From positions 1 to 64,000 of the forward strand of contig JADANN010000105.1 in the NCBI GenBank assembly GCA_018806985.1: a stretch of 64,000 nucleotides of DNA, read 5' to 3'. Within the stretch, counting starts at the first letter, position 1; every line of letters starts with the position of its first letter. Source of the DNA: Angiostrongylus vasorum. Taxonomy: Eukaryota; Nematoda; Chromadorea; Rhabditida; Metastrongylidae. Positions 48,313 through 59,865 of the stretch are shown piece after piece. A program made the translations under genes and the position numbers. Below the pieces are notes generated by a model. It ran no database searches. It was given only the letters and a program-made list of their open reading frames with translations, and was not told the DNA's origin.

Positions 48313-48619
48313 GCATTTGAATTTAACTGTTGAGTTCCTTTAACTCGAATTTTGCTGGTTCACTTACAGAGAAGAGTGTTTCTACTATTTGTTTGTCTGT
48401 TTTTATCTGTTTGTTCTAGTGCAATGAAAGTAAATGTAAAAAGTTGTTGGCTGTCACCTATTTGACTAGGCGGACAACCTATGAGAGACGAGCCCGATTG
48501 TGCAATATTAGTCCATTTGTTCTAAATTATCAGTTGGTATTTTGAATGAATCTACCTGTCCGTGAAAATGTCTAAAATGGTGAAACCACAGCGGCGATTG
48601 TGTCCCTCCCTACATCTTA

Positions 48620-50540
48620 TCAGGCGATTTGCGATCACCTTGTTAGGGGATACATTTGACGCCCTGAAACAATGTTAGGTATCACAAACGAATGCGGGTA
48701 TGATGAAAATTGTTGCTGAAGAAATAGACATGACAATCCTGGTTGTTGCATAAATGACGGATTCCCAACACCAGGAGGAGGTGCTATGTTGGACGGTCAT
48801 TGACCACTACCGTCCCTGGAAATTTTCGACGTGAAGTTATTCATGTCAACAAGGTTATGGGTATTTGAGCGTTGCTGCGCAGATCCAGGATGTTGTTTAT
48901 TAACACTAACTTGGAACATAGGAGTTGCAGCTGGAAAAATCGCTGACAAATCCACTCCCATTCCAAGAGGCATGCTAGCAGCGTATTAAACAGCGTATTG
49001 ATCTTCGGCTCGCACACATGGCACCGGACTGTATTTGCATTGGAAACACATGTTGTGGAGCTTGATGGGCTACTGACTTCTGCAGACGACGACGGATTGG
49101 TGCAGGTTTGCTTCCACTACTCATTCCAAGACCAAGTTGTGCCGGTGTAGCGTATGATACAGATGATGGATCAGCATATGATAACGATCTGTTGCTACGA
49201 GGTTGCTGCTGTCCATAGAAATGTAATAAGGTCTGCCAAGGCTTCAGCGAGAAATCCCCCATTTAGTTGGCATTCCGACTCACTCGGCTTCTAAGGGAAA
49301 GTACCACCTTTGGCATTTGTGGAAGGCTGACCAGCAGCAAACAAAGCATCATAAGATTTGTTTGCCATCGATGACTTTGACGTGGCAATTTCTGCGCCTT
49401 TGTAGTTCATCAACGAATCCAAAGTGATAGTCGGAGAGTCCTGTTAGGATTGTTGCTGTCACAAACTCGACACCAGCGGAGGTGGAAGCCAATGATTGAA
49501 CAGATATGCTATTGCTGACAGTCTGGTCTAGTTATGGCAATACCGAGTTCTTCAATTGGCTTGTCCAGTTTGTTGGAATAGCAGAAGGAAGTGATGGAGT
49601 TGTTGGGAGGACTCTCCCCATCATCCGCACCTGATGTTGATGCGATTCCCACAACACTATCGTTGTGATTGATTGACAGGATGTGCAAAAGGTGGTTCAT
49701 TACATAACAATTTTTTTGATGATTGTGATTAATGGTTGGCGATTTACCGTTAACCATATCATCACTGTGGAAATCCATAGGCGCTGTAGCTGTTTGCTCG
49801 TTAGTTGTAACGGAATTTCTTAAGTGAGCTTGTTGCCGCTTCAGGTCCTTCTTGGCAGCGGCAGCTGCAACAGCAGCAAACGAAATAGGTGCTGGCGGTG
49901 CGGTGGAAGACAGAGACAGTGACACAGATAGATTCGAACTGACAATATACTTGAATGATCGGACGCACGATAAAGTGCCATTGGACAGCTTTTCCAATCA
50001 GTTGGCATGATCGATGGAATCGTTGTCAACAGATTTTGCCACCAAATCATCCGCTAATAACTTCGAATGCGAAAGACGCATCCCTTCTGAACTTGCAGTA
50101 GTTCCACTTTTGCGAGCACTTTTGGAAATAAAACGAAAATCCCAACGAGAGCGTGTTGTTCCATTGCCACGACTACATCCACCTCTCCCACGATCACTAG
50201 AACGACCTCGACCACGTGTAGATGGTTGGCCTTGCATTGGTCGTTTCTCCTCCTCTTCCTTTTTTCTTGTGCTTCTTGCTTTTCTGCTGAGTTTATTACC
50301 CTACTTCCGAGCCGTACTCAAGAATATAGTTGATGGCAGCAACAAGATCGTTATCATTATCGTACAGAGCTACCTCAGCGCGAGCTTGTCCGCTATTGCT
50401 GATTGTTTCGACAACCCTTTTTATCAACCTCTGAATGTTGGCAGGCTCCTCGTCTTCAGCGGTTCCTTCAAGAGTAATTCTTGCCAACCGCATCATTTGT
50501 TCAGCTGTTGCAACCGCTTTGGTCGATTAATGGACTCATC
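48620..50540 (-). pseudogene. UBAP2/lingerer-like intronless, frameshifted copy
   Basis: Minus strand. 50540-50296 encodes VATAEQMMRLARITL and a UBA-like three-helix domain (EVALYDNDNDLVAAINYILE), the N-terminal signature of UBAP2/UBAP2L/lingerer, which binds RNA and acts in stress granules. A frame change leads into an RGG-rich piece (50283-49998: STRGRGRSSDRGRGGCSRGN), then a Ser-rich piece (49997-49509), then DSLMNYKGAEIATSKSSMA near 49400, and a C-terminal piece (49262-48975, on to about 48780: FPAATPMFQVSVNKQHPG). The whole span from UBA to near the C terminus is collinear in about 1.9 kb with several frameshifts and no convincing introns, so a decayed retrocopy is the best reading. A real spliced gene with errors is the alternative. 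Its 3' side stops at the palindrome edge (48595). Confidence 0.65.
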
Positions 50541-51394
50541 TATGACACCCATATCTCGCACTGTAATTAAAAAATAAAAATTTCGATTCTTACTCCATAT
50601 CTAGATGGTCTGTCTTCATGAATAGTGCAGACCCCAGCAGATTTTCCATTCGTTTCTTTGCACCACACTCGGCGTCTACGGTGAGTGACTTGATTCGAGC
50701 ATGCTGACAAGTACGCGTCTCATTGCGTGATCTGTGAAATACCTGCAGCTGCAACTGCAGTCGATTGATTTTAGTTAAGTATTACTTCACCCGTCGTGTA
50801 GGCAGTCGTCCATGGGCTTGCTGGCATTCTCACGTGGCCCAAACTACAGTTGCTTTTTTTCATTCCACATCTATATTCCACCCATTTTTCTTATTTTATG
50901 AAAAGCCTCTCTATATCTGCTGGTTGGTTGGTAACTCCTTTCAATGTGCCAAATGCTGCCCAAACTGCTTTAGTTCTCCTGTCTTAGTTTCCTTCATCTT
51001 GTTCCATTAACGCTTAAGGTTAGTCAAGACCACGTACAAGTTGGTCTCTGTGATCAAGAAACCATTCAGTTTGATCTTTTCATTTCCACATTATAAGTTC
51101 TTCATAACGAAAATTTGATTGGAATTTCCTACCACTGCCTATGCTCTTCTCGTCCAAAACGAATGACTTCATTATCCGTTGCTGTGTGGCAGTAAACAGC
51201 TTTGTCAATATTGTGTCGGCATGTCGAACCCTTCACCTACGGAAAAGGGGACAACACAAAAGCTGTATTTTTTGCGGCGCATCTTCGAGATGTTTCGTAT
51301 AGAATGCTTATAGGACGGGTCCTTGGTCGGCGACCACTGAAAGGATTGCATCCTTTTATTTGCGGCCTTCTACAATTTTTCGCAGCAAGGAACC
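50541..51394. other. Non-coding upstream of the UBAP2-like copy
   Basis: No exon or promoter recognised. Confidence 0.4.
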
Positions 51395-51474
51395 ATGTGA
51401 AATACAACCGCAACTATGCTGAGATAATGTCGACAATTTTTATTTACTGCCTACTAATTTTTTAATGCCAGGAT
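51395..51474 (-). repeat. SINE-like family B, tail fragment
   Basis: GTGAAATACAACCGCAACTA and following bases match the family tail in reverse; directly abuts the next copy. Confidence 0.5.
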
Positions 51475-51640
51475 GTTGTGTGAAATATAACCATAACATT
51501 GCTGAGATATTTGGAAAACTCCAGACGCTGGTGTCTGCGGTGGAGACCGAACACGCTATTACCTTTTTCCGGAGGCCAACGCGTTCACCACCATACCGTA
51601 TGAGCCCTTCGTTTGGCCCATCTCTCAGCCAAATACAAAC
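51475..51640 (-). repeat. SINE-like family B
   Basis: Inverted; 150 bases from the plus-strand copy at 51790, so the two can pair. Confidence 0.78.
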
Positions 51641-51789
51641 AAACAGTACCCTGCCATTAAAAAAATAGTAGGCAGTAAATAAAAAATTGATGACATTCCA
51701 CATCTTCAGCTCAATTGGGCTCAATACCGATTTGTGCTTCCCAGATCAATCGTGTTGACGGGTGATTGTTGATAACACCTATAGGTCAA

Positions 51790-51937
51790 TAACACTGCTG
51801 AGAGAAAAGCTAGACGGAAGAATCGCATGGTGTGGTGGTGAACGCGTTAGACCCCGAAAATGGTAATAGCGCGTTCGTTCTCCACCGCTGACAGCTGCGG
51901 TCCGGACTTTTGCAAATATCTGAGCATCATTGTGGTT

Positions 51938-51940
<3 letters not shown>
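51790..51940 (+). repeat. SINE-like family B
   Basis: Complete; its GTTGTA tail continues without gap into the trinucleotide array at 51941. Confidence 0.85.
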
Positions 51941-52004
<64 letters not shown>

Positions 52005-52047
52005 TAATAATAATAAAAATAACAATAACAATAACAACAACAACGAC

Positions 52048-52081
<34 letters not shown>

Positions 52082-52228
52082 ACGACAACAACAACAACGA
52101 CAACAACAACAACGACAACAACAACAACGACAACAACAACAACGACAACAACAACAACGACAACAACAACAATGACAACAACAACAACGACAACAACGAC
52201 AACAACAACAACAACAACGACAACAACG

Positions 52229-52261
<33 letters not shown>

Positions 52262-52337
52262 ACGACAACAACAACAACGACAACAACAACAACAACGTCA
52301 ACAACAACAACAACAACGACAACAACAAAGACAACAA
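51941..52337 (+). repeat. Trinucleotide array (AAT)n then (AAC)4GAC
   Basis: About 80 bases of pure AAT/TAA pass into ACAATA and then a 15-base higher-order unit, four AAC plus one GAC, repeated many times. Long ORFs in several frames over it (poly-Asn, poly-Thr, poly-Val, poly-Leu) are low-complexity artefacts. Confidence 0.97.
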
Positions 52338-52614
52338 ACTTATACCAACCTCGCATCAGGTCAGCAAGGTGAGTTCGTATGAACGTATACATTAATATAG
52401 ACAGAGTGTTATTCTGCAGTTGTAAGAATAAAAATCTATCAGTACGCTCGAAGACGATGTAGTAAGCCAAGTCCAATATTGATTGGGATGTTCTGCACAT
52501 TAAATGAGTTGCTATGTGAAACCATCCTCGAGCGACGGATCAATGGAAAGAACCTACCCATGGAATATTTGAATTCTAATGAGCCGCTAGCTGGTTAGTG
52601 ATGCAGTCCTTCAG

Positions 52615-52880
52615 GAGGCAAGATCTTCGTCCGATCTCCTCCTTAACGCTCTCCTAGAATCCATTTGGGGACGTCTTAAGTTCGATTATCGTCAAGATTG
52701 CAGGCGAAATCGTCCTGGCCACCATTTTATGATATCTATAGAAGAAAGCGAAATTCTCAAGCAGCACTCGAAACAACATGCAAAATGTCCGGAAGCCTTT
52801 GTGGATGATGAGTGTTAGGAAAACCAAGCGAATCCTGTAAATGCTGGGATCCGCACAGTAGATGTGACGACGGATCATGT
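52615..52880 (-). repeat. SINE family C, head truncated
   Basis: Body and 3' end (GTGGATGATGAGTGTTAGGA region) only. Confidence 0.65.
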
Positions 52881-52934
52881 AAAATCAGAAGTGAAGGGAA
52901 AGTTGGGAGAAATATGTTTTAATAAAAAAAAGCG

Positions 52935-53195
52935 TTTATCAATCCCTGAGGGAGGCGCTATGCATCCTACTTCATTAAGCATCGTTTGGAGGTGACTGAA
53001 TGCATGTCTGGCCTTTACAATGACTTGCGGTGGCCTACCAGTGTATCGAGCCAGTGCTGCTGTCTTCCCAGACAAGTCTGGTACCAATTTGCCGACTCCG
53101 GAGGGATGGAAGGCTTGGTGGGCCATGGGCCCGGGGATCGATTCCACGTGTATGTTGCAGAGCGCCTCCGACCACTGCGCCACATGCTCCCATAT
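52935..53195 (-). repeat. SINE family A
   Basis: Complete inverted copy; head CACTGCGCCACAT read in reverse. Confidence 0.88.
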
Positions 53196-53579
53196 TTTAA
53201 TACGAAAGTCAAATAAATTCAGCTCCAATAACTTTTGCCCCTTTAACTGTTTGTTTTAGATGTTTTCTTTCCTCAATGCTTGTATGAGTTGGCAGTTTTT
53301 TAATAGCTTATTACTGTAGTCACTATTACGTTCTGTATTTGTTTCGTTTCTAGAAAGTTACTATTAATGCTGAACAAAAACGGGTCAGTAACCTTCGATT
53401 GATGAATTACTGCGCTTGGCAAACTCCGTATCCTGTTTTGTATTTCAAAGTTTATTACACTTTTCTTTAAATGTTTATCAACTTAGTAGTTTATCTATAA
53501 AAACCTGTGAGGGCAATCAAAAGAAGTCAGTTTGCCAGCGACTATCTAGTTAGTAGTAATAATTTATATCAAGGTCGGC

Positions 53580-53847
53580 GCGCGCGTTGCGCGATAGTTA
53601 GAGGTGCCCTGCAATAGAAATGGGTTCGAACCCGCGCCCCAGATTCACCATGTGTTCCATCCCTCCGATGTCGGCTAATTTGTGCCAGGCTTGTCTATGA
53701 GAACAACTGCACTGACACATCGGTAGGCCACCACTTGTGATTGTGTAGGATAGTTATGCATTCAGTCAGCTCTAGCGATGCTTAATGAAGTCGAATGCAC
53801 GGCGTGCTCCTCAGGGGATTGATCAACACCGAGAACTTTATCCTAAT
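53580..53847 (+). repeat. SINE family A
   Basis: Carries a perfect B box GGGTTCGAACCCG at about 53622. Its 3' tail runs directly into the (TA)n array at 53848. Confidence 0.85.
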
Positions 53848-53882
53848 GTACATATGTATATACATATATATATATATAGATG

Positions 53883-53941
<59 letters not shown>
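53848..53941. repeat. (TA)n microsatellite
   Basis: Interrupted TA/CATATG start, then about 25 pure TA units; begins at the 3' end of a SINE A copy. Confidence 0.95.
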
Positions 53942-53942
<1 letters not shown>

Positions 53943-54184
53943 AAGCATGCGTGGTAGAGCAGCAGTTAGAGGTGCCCCGGAATACTTGGTTCGATTCGCG
54001 ATCTTTGGTTAGCCAAGTGTCCATTACTCTGGTTTCAACACATTTGTGAGCCTTAATAGTTATTCAATGGGCTAAATTGTCGCTCAATCACCTTTACGAT
54101 TCTTAATTCCGTCGAATGCCTTATGATTTCTTCAAGGGCTGGTCAACAACGAATAAACCACACGTCTTCAAATCTATTGTGCAG

Positions 54185-54365
54185 ATACTAGCACTTCTTC
54201 GGTTCCGCTGGCTTTTTCGCATCCGTCATCCGCGATGCTCTTCGAACGTCTTGCATGTGAGTTCGGCTACTACTTGAAGATTATCGTCTTCCTCGTGAAT
54301 GTCCTTCAATGCTGGTCGAGTCGACTCTACCTGCAGTTTTGAGATAGCTGGGCAACAGCGTTCTT
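54185..54365 (-). repeat. SINE family C, partial
   Basis: 3' half of the body (CATCCGTCATCCGCGATGC, GGTCGAGTCGACTC). Confidence 0.65.
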
Positions 54366-54383
54366 ATCTGGACATATGTGCAG

Positions 54384-54420
<37 letters not shown>

Positions 54421-54421
54421 C
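54384..54421. repeat. (TA)n microsatellite, short
   Basis: About 18 TA units with one TG interruption, at the end of a partial SINE C. Confidence 0.9.
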
Positions 54422-54854
54422 ACGTAAAAGACATTATTTATTGAACAAATGGTTATATAATCTAAAAGTTGAAATCGGTCATGCAAGGCTAGCTTCCGTC
54501 GCAGACATCGTCAATGCGTTCGGGAACCTCCTGCAGCCCACTAGAGAGATTCCGTTTGTTCAATCCACTTTTTTGGCCCACTTATAAGCCCTAGATATAA
54601 AAAAAACACTTCATGACTTAGAAAAACAAAAATTCCATCAAAACAAACTATGAACACTTGCTTTCCTTTGAAAAAAATTTTGGTACATTTTAGTTCTGTG
54701 TACACAAAAAACTAAGTACAGTGGTTCAGTTGAAAGGCTGAATATTTTCAATCATATATAACTCTTACATTGCTAACATCGTCTCAGTCATGCTACTTAT
54801 TCGTTTTTAAATCTTGTTACAAACCTACACGAATTCCAGCTACCACTCTACTGT

Positions 54855-55110
54855 AAGGGGGCGCCTAGTGGTTAGAGGTGCCCTGCAATACACAAGTGGT
54901 TTTTAGTTCTATGTCGCACCTCAGGCTCTCTAAGCCTTCCACCCCCTTCGAAGTCCCCAAGTTGGTACCACACTTATCTGCGAAAATGCACTGAATTGAT
55001 ATATCGGTAGGTCACGACGACTCATTGTGTAGGCCAGAAATACACCTCAAACGATGTTTAGTGAAGCAGAATGCATTGCACATCCCTCAGGGGATTGATC
55101 AACGCCAAAA
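54855..55110 (+). repeat. SINE family A
   Basis: Head GCGCCTAGTGGTTAGAGG is clear; B box degraded. Confidence 0.75.
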
Positions 55111-55879
55111 ACTTTTTACTGTATTGGAGATGTTTTTCATAACTGTTTTCTTTTACAATAAAGGATTTGGATAAACCGTTTGAATTGCTAGAAGAACAGT
55201 CGGACTGTATAGATTCCTCCTCCCCCGGTAAACCATAGGAGATCAGGTGGTTTCTGTTTTTGGACGTCCAAATTATTTCGGGTATTAAAAAAATACTGGT
55301 TCCTTACCTTTCCTCTCACTTCTTACACTCAAAAAAAAGAGTTCCTGTAAAAATATGCCTCTGCAAAACCACCAATGTGTGCTCACAAAAAGGCAAAATG
55401 AGAAACCCTGAACTTTTCGGGCCAAATAACTGCTTCTAGTAGTTACGAAACGGTAGCTCCTAATGCTAGGTTTGGAGGGAAAATCGAGCCATTAAACGAT
55501 AACTTCGCCGAAAACAAATCTTCCAACCGCAGTTTATCTCCAAAGAACTAAGCACTACATCAAGCGATGTTTAAAAAATTCTGGCCTAGAAAATTCGATA
55601 GCGGTGATTGAAATACTACCAAGCACTCTGAAATCTCAGTTAGTTCGCATGTTCGTTCTCTTTTTTTGACCTTCTATATATAAAACAGTATTGGATAATT
55701 TGCACTAACGGTATAGAGGGTGCTTTGGCGAAATGGGTCGACCATTCATGAAAGGACACCTAGTTGAGAAACTTAAAGCCGAAAGGAACACCTCACTAAG
55801 CAAGCATAGTACACAAGAGCGTAACGGGAAAGATTTTTGAAGTATAAGCCACCAGTTCCTCATGGAAATCTACAACTTC
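55111..55879. other. Non-coding
   Basis: No feature recognised. Confidence 0.4.
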
Positions 55880-56010
55880 AGCCCGTAAAGCTCTCGCGAC
55901 ATTTTGAACGGATTTCAAGAATCAAAAATGGGCTGCAGGGAAGAATGCCTTGTTATCACGTGTGATATCACACAGTGTCTCAAACCGATCTTTTTAACCT
56001 AGGACTGTGA
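55880..56010 (+). mobile_element. Penelope-like C-terminal fragment (diverged)
   Basis: Aligns by eye with 35290-35415: the MGCREECLVITCDITQ block matches MDSREECLVIRRDLKQ. No flanking element parts recognised. Confidence 0.5.
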
Positions 56011-56544
56011 CATTACCCAACCATGCAAACTCTGCATGTTTTGTCTCCATCAATAAATGGAAGACCCGTAGAAGATGGTGGTTTTCTCAAAAAGCTGTTT
56101 CCTGTGCTACTGTAGTGCAGGTTTCGAATTTCTATTTTGCAGTTATGGAAGTGTCTGCCTAAGCAGATCGCGCTAAAAGTTGACTATTCAACGTTCTGAA
56201 GAGGGCGCGTACTAACAACGTGGTGTTTGCTCATCGAAACAGTAATTTACAAAACCACCTAGTTTACTTCTTTTTCGGGTTTCAATCCGCGTTTCATCAA
56301 TGTTCCCAGGGTTCCGGTAGATCTCATGTCGCGTTTGGGATATCATACTGTTACTTTGAAAAAGCACAACGAAAACACGAAGCTTGACCGTTTTATTTAC
56401 CGCGTACTCCTTTACTCTTAAGATTGTGACTATAACTAAAAGCCTCAACTTAACTGGGTTCATTGCCGATTGGGGCTCCCAGATTAATCCAGCTGACGGG
56501 TGATTGCTGACGGCAAAAGATCGATAGAACTAGCTGATAGACAG

Positions 56545-56670
56545 GCGAAACGAAGGACCCGCATGGTGTGGTGGTGAACGCGTTACTTCCCGGAAAGGAC
56601 AATATCGCGTTCGTTCACCACCGCATACACCTGCGGTCCGGAGTTTCGCAAATATCTCAGCATCATTGGA
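56545..56670 (+). repeat. SINE-like family B
   Basis: Lacks the last part of the tail. Confidence 0.8.
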
Positions 56671-57569
56671 AAAAAGGAAGCCTTTGTCGATCTCATCCGG
56701 CATTGTTTTTAAAATCTGCTCCAGCTTTTCTTGTTACATATTTGAGCTGCTGTGCATCATTTATCGTACAGTCACCATTGTTCATCATGTATTTGTCATT
56801 ATTATGTAGCTGTAAGTGTTTAGAATGCTGACCAGATATTTCATCGATACAATCTGTTAGTTGGCCTTCAAATTGGATAGCACGACTTTGATTTACAATG
56901 TATGTTTTTCTTTTTATATCGTCTCCCCATTTATTGGGCCCTTTCAATTTTGTCTTGCTATCTAAAGAAGTTCTTAGTCTGTTCTGTCGCCAAATATCAC
57001 TAATAACGGAATATTTGAAAAAAATTTTTACATAGCATTCTCACTTTCGTATGTCTAAGTATTTCATTGCGATTGTTGGCAAATTGGTAATAGGTACCTT
57101 CGACGCGGTTTCTGTTTACAATTTCCTGATTTGTTCGTCGATGTGACGTTTCTTTATCATTTGCCATCAAAACACGAAAGACCAAACACGTGAAAATCAG
57201 AGATGCTTGTCGATCACAGAAGTAACATACACAAACGCCAGAAATCACTGGCATCCTGGGTGCAACATTATCGCAAGTTGGCAAGCCGTGTTGACTTGGG
57301 AACGGCCTACTAACACGGGCTTTGGTACCGGAATCAGAGCAAACCTTTCAAACGACCATAGTTGCCAGTCAATGCAAATATCATTCCGGGATCCATCTGG
57401 ATTCTTTGTAATCTATTCATCTATCTAAGTTAATGATGAGATAGTAATTAAGGCGTTCGGCATTGATCATTCTCCTGGGTCATAAATTCAACTCCATTCG
57501 TAATATCTTTGAGGTGACTGGATATATATTTGGGTTATAAGATAATTTACAGGGACTTACCGTTGCACA
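56671..57569. other. Possible minus-strand exons, unassigned
   Basis: 57180-57000 and 56990-56693 (minus) read as MANDKETSHRRTNQEIVNRN and DIWRQNRLRTSLDSKTKLKG with an ATTAG acceptor between. AT-rich, Asn/Lys-rich, family unknown; may be coding or a decayed element. Confidence 0.25.
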
Positions 57570-57635
57570 CACTCAGTGCTCCTACCTTCCCAGACAAGTC
57601 TGGTACCAATTTGCTAGCCCCCGAGGATGGACAAC
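57570..57635 (-). repeat. SINE family A, partial
   Basis: Only the central CCAGACAAGTCTGGTACCAA part is left. Confidence 0.65.
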
Positions 57636-57944
57636 TTAGTTTACAGTCTTTTTTTCATTTTTTAAGCAACGATTTGCTTTCATTTGTATCATTTTACCCG
57701 GCAGTTTTGCAAAATTGACAATTTCAACGTTGAGTAACGTTGTAGAAGTTCATTCGTATAGGAAGTGCATGTAGATGGTGAGTGAAAGGCAGGAGTGGCG
57801 ATGTTTCCACAGACCATAAGGTCGTGACGTATTCGTCTGACGATCCTGTTTTTCAAAGCCAGTTTATAAAGGCAAATGAAGTAGGCGTGTCTAAATAACC
57901 TCTGACAAAGTGTTGAATGCAACTATAATGCTAACTTATTCCAG

Positions 57945-58885
57945 ATACTTACTTGTTACTATCGTAATCGTATTCTTCGTACAAGGTACGTTTATCGAAG
58001 GACATGTAGCAAATTCTTGCTGAAGAGCACACCACCATGTGTGTACCACACAATATGAAAACCGACTTACTAAGAACTTCTTTGAGCCTAACCATCTTAT
58101 TACTAATTTTCTACATTTTTTGCTGTTGTCGGATGAGATATTGTGAGTAATTTTAAAGGTGTCGGGTGTCATAGAGCATGTTACGAACCTTAGACAGAAA
58201 TTTCGCCAAAATATCGTCAGAATAACCTGCATGTATTAGAGAAAAAACCAGTTTTGTTTGACGTCTCAGTATTCACGGAGGTGTCGGGTTCATTATAGTT
58301 TTAAAGTGTTCATTATCTAAAAGCGATGCGCACCCCTTAATTATTGTTCAACGATGATTTTCTAATCTCTTCTTTATGAAACTCCCATCGTTCATGGAAT
58401 TTTAGATTGCTGGTCAATTACGGCCGTTGATATTTACAAGCGACTTTTGGAGAAAGAACGTAATGTCGATGATACATTTGCTTTCAATCTGATTCGCCCA
58501 ATAGGTTCGGTGGCTGGTGAATTGGTGAGTTACTGTTATAGTTGTTGTTCGTTCCTGTTTCAGTAGCTATACCATTGGATATTTTGTGTGTATTAGTGAT
58601 GACCATCAGGTTACTCGCTCCGAACTGGTGTGTGACAGCCATAGTGTTGTTTTTCGGAGTGCAAACAATAAATCTTGATTAGTTCTGGATTTACAGTCGT
58701 TCATTCAGATTTGGCCACGAACCTATGATTCTTCGAATGAGCTGACGTTTGATGAAAATGGTGTCGCATATCCACTTCATGAACGTCCATCACTTTCCAG
58801 AATATTGGGACGATCCAGGATTTCTGTGTACAATGGCAATATCGCCAATAAGGAGGGATACAATTACTATAGGAAGTTCCGATAA
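57945..58885 (+). CDS. 3' end of an unrecognised spliced gene
   Basis: Two clear exons: 58406-58524 (TTTTAG acceptor, GTGAGT donor) and 58697-58885 (TTTACAG acceptor, stop TAA). They read CWSITAVDIYKRLLEKERNV, FAFNLIRPIGSVAGEL, then SFIQIWPRTYDSSNELTFDE and end GYNYYRKFR. A possible preceding exon, 57945-57985 (TTCCAG acceptor, GTACGT donor), joins in phase and would encode a hydrophobic YLLVTIVIVFFVQ stretch, as in a membrane segment before a cytoplasmic tail. I do not recognise the family. Upstream exons were not found. A polyadenylation signal follows at 59115. Confidence 0.5.
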
Positions 58886-59114
58886 ACGGTTTACTTGGTA
58901 CAGTCCATGAAAGTAGATCGCTTGGCTTTAGTTCAATTAGAGTTTAATGCTGTATTTTATTAGAAATTCATGTATAAAATACGATTCTCTGCTAACGGGT
59001 TCTATGATCTTCTCCAATCTATTTGTATATAGAGCAGTTGTTCCTTCAGATTATTCGCATCGGAACGAATATTTATCTTTTTTCTGTTCTTTAAATTGTT
59101 GAATGTGAAAAAGA

Positions 59115-59120
59115 AATAAA
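59115..59120 (+). terminator. Polyadenylation signal AATAAA
   Basis: AATAAA 230 bases after the stop of the gene ending at 58885, in an AT-rich 3' region. Confidence 0.45.
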
Positions 59121-59584
59121 GTAATACAAAAAAGTGCAGCAAGAATAAGCGGCTTGCTGGTTAAATAGAATAGTGATAGTAGAAGCGGATTTTTTCTAAA
59201 GAATAAAATTCATATTATACTTAAGAGCGGGAAGCTGATAGGTCTGGGCGTTCCAGTAATGCAGTAGCGATCTCTCTTATGAGAGTTCAGAAGCGACCAC
59301 AAAAAAAGTGTCTTATGATGAATGCAAGAGGCTTTTGGGGGCTGGCTGCGTATAGAAGAAGTTATTGGAGATTTCGAAAGAGGTTCGTTTTCTTTCATGG
59401 AGTTCTAAGAATATTTGTAAGATGTTGACTACTACATCACATGTTTTCTTCGAATAAACGATGTGTCGCCTGTCATGTGACTGTAAAGACATCAACGAAC
59501 GCGCAGGGATTTTTTTTAGGAAGGAGCAAAAAGTGACCAGCCGGTTGAAGAAAGGAATGCATAAAAAATACTGTTGCGAGTCGG

Positions 59585-59865
59585 GTATCACGGTGGTAAT
59601 GATATTGTTCATGCTGGTTCAAACCCTCCCCAGGTTCACCAAACCTCTGACCTCTCCGAGTCACGAAATTGGCTCCAGAATATTATGGAAAAACTTGAAC
59701 CCAGGCAATCCAAGTGGAAACGCCTTAACCAGCACTTCATGTCATTCATGACGAAGACCACAATTCTCAACCAGTAGTCTAATACATAAGCAAACACTTT
59801 GAAGAACGAATTAAATGCAAGTGCTGGGATGCGCACCACGTGATAGATGTGATGACGTGTCATAC
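59585..59865 (+). repeat. SINE family C
   Basis: ATCACGGTGGTAATGATATT head and GGTTCAAACCCTCCCC B box. Confidence 0.75.

Larger units (their letters stand above)
33239..48595 (-). repeat. Right arm of giant imperfect palindrome
   Basis: Reverse complement of 3436-19033, 15,357 bases long. It contains every feature of the left arm in opposite order and strand. It differs by a contracted 34-base array (two units), a 59-base intron at 40086-40144 that is missing on the left, single-base indels in TOPORS-like exons D and F, and a locally diverged stretch around 40766-41018. An assembly misjoin of two haplotypes could give the same pattern and cannot be excluded from sequence alone. Confidence 0.97.

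Noticed and set aside
51847..52500. 217-aa poly-Val and similar poly-Asn/Thr/Leu ORFs
   Set aside because: Pure trinucleotide microsatellite; all frames are open.
53622..53640. tRNA gene suggested by a perfect B box
   Set aside because: No complete cloverleaf or acceptor stem; it is the head of a SINE A copy.
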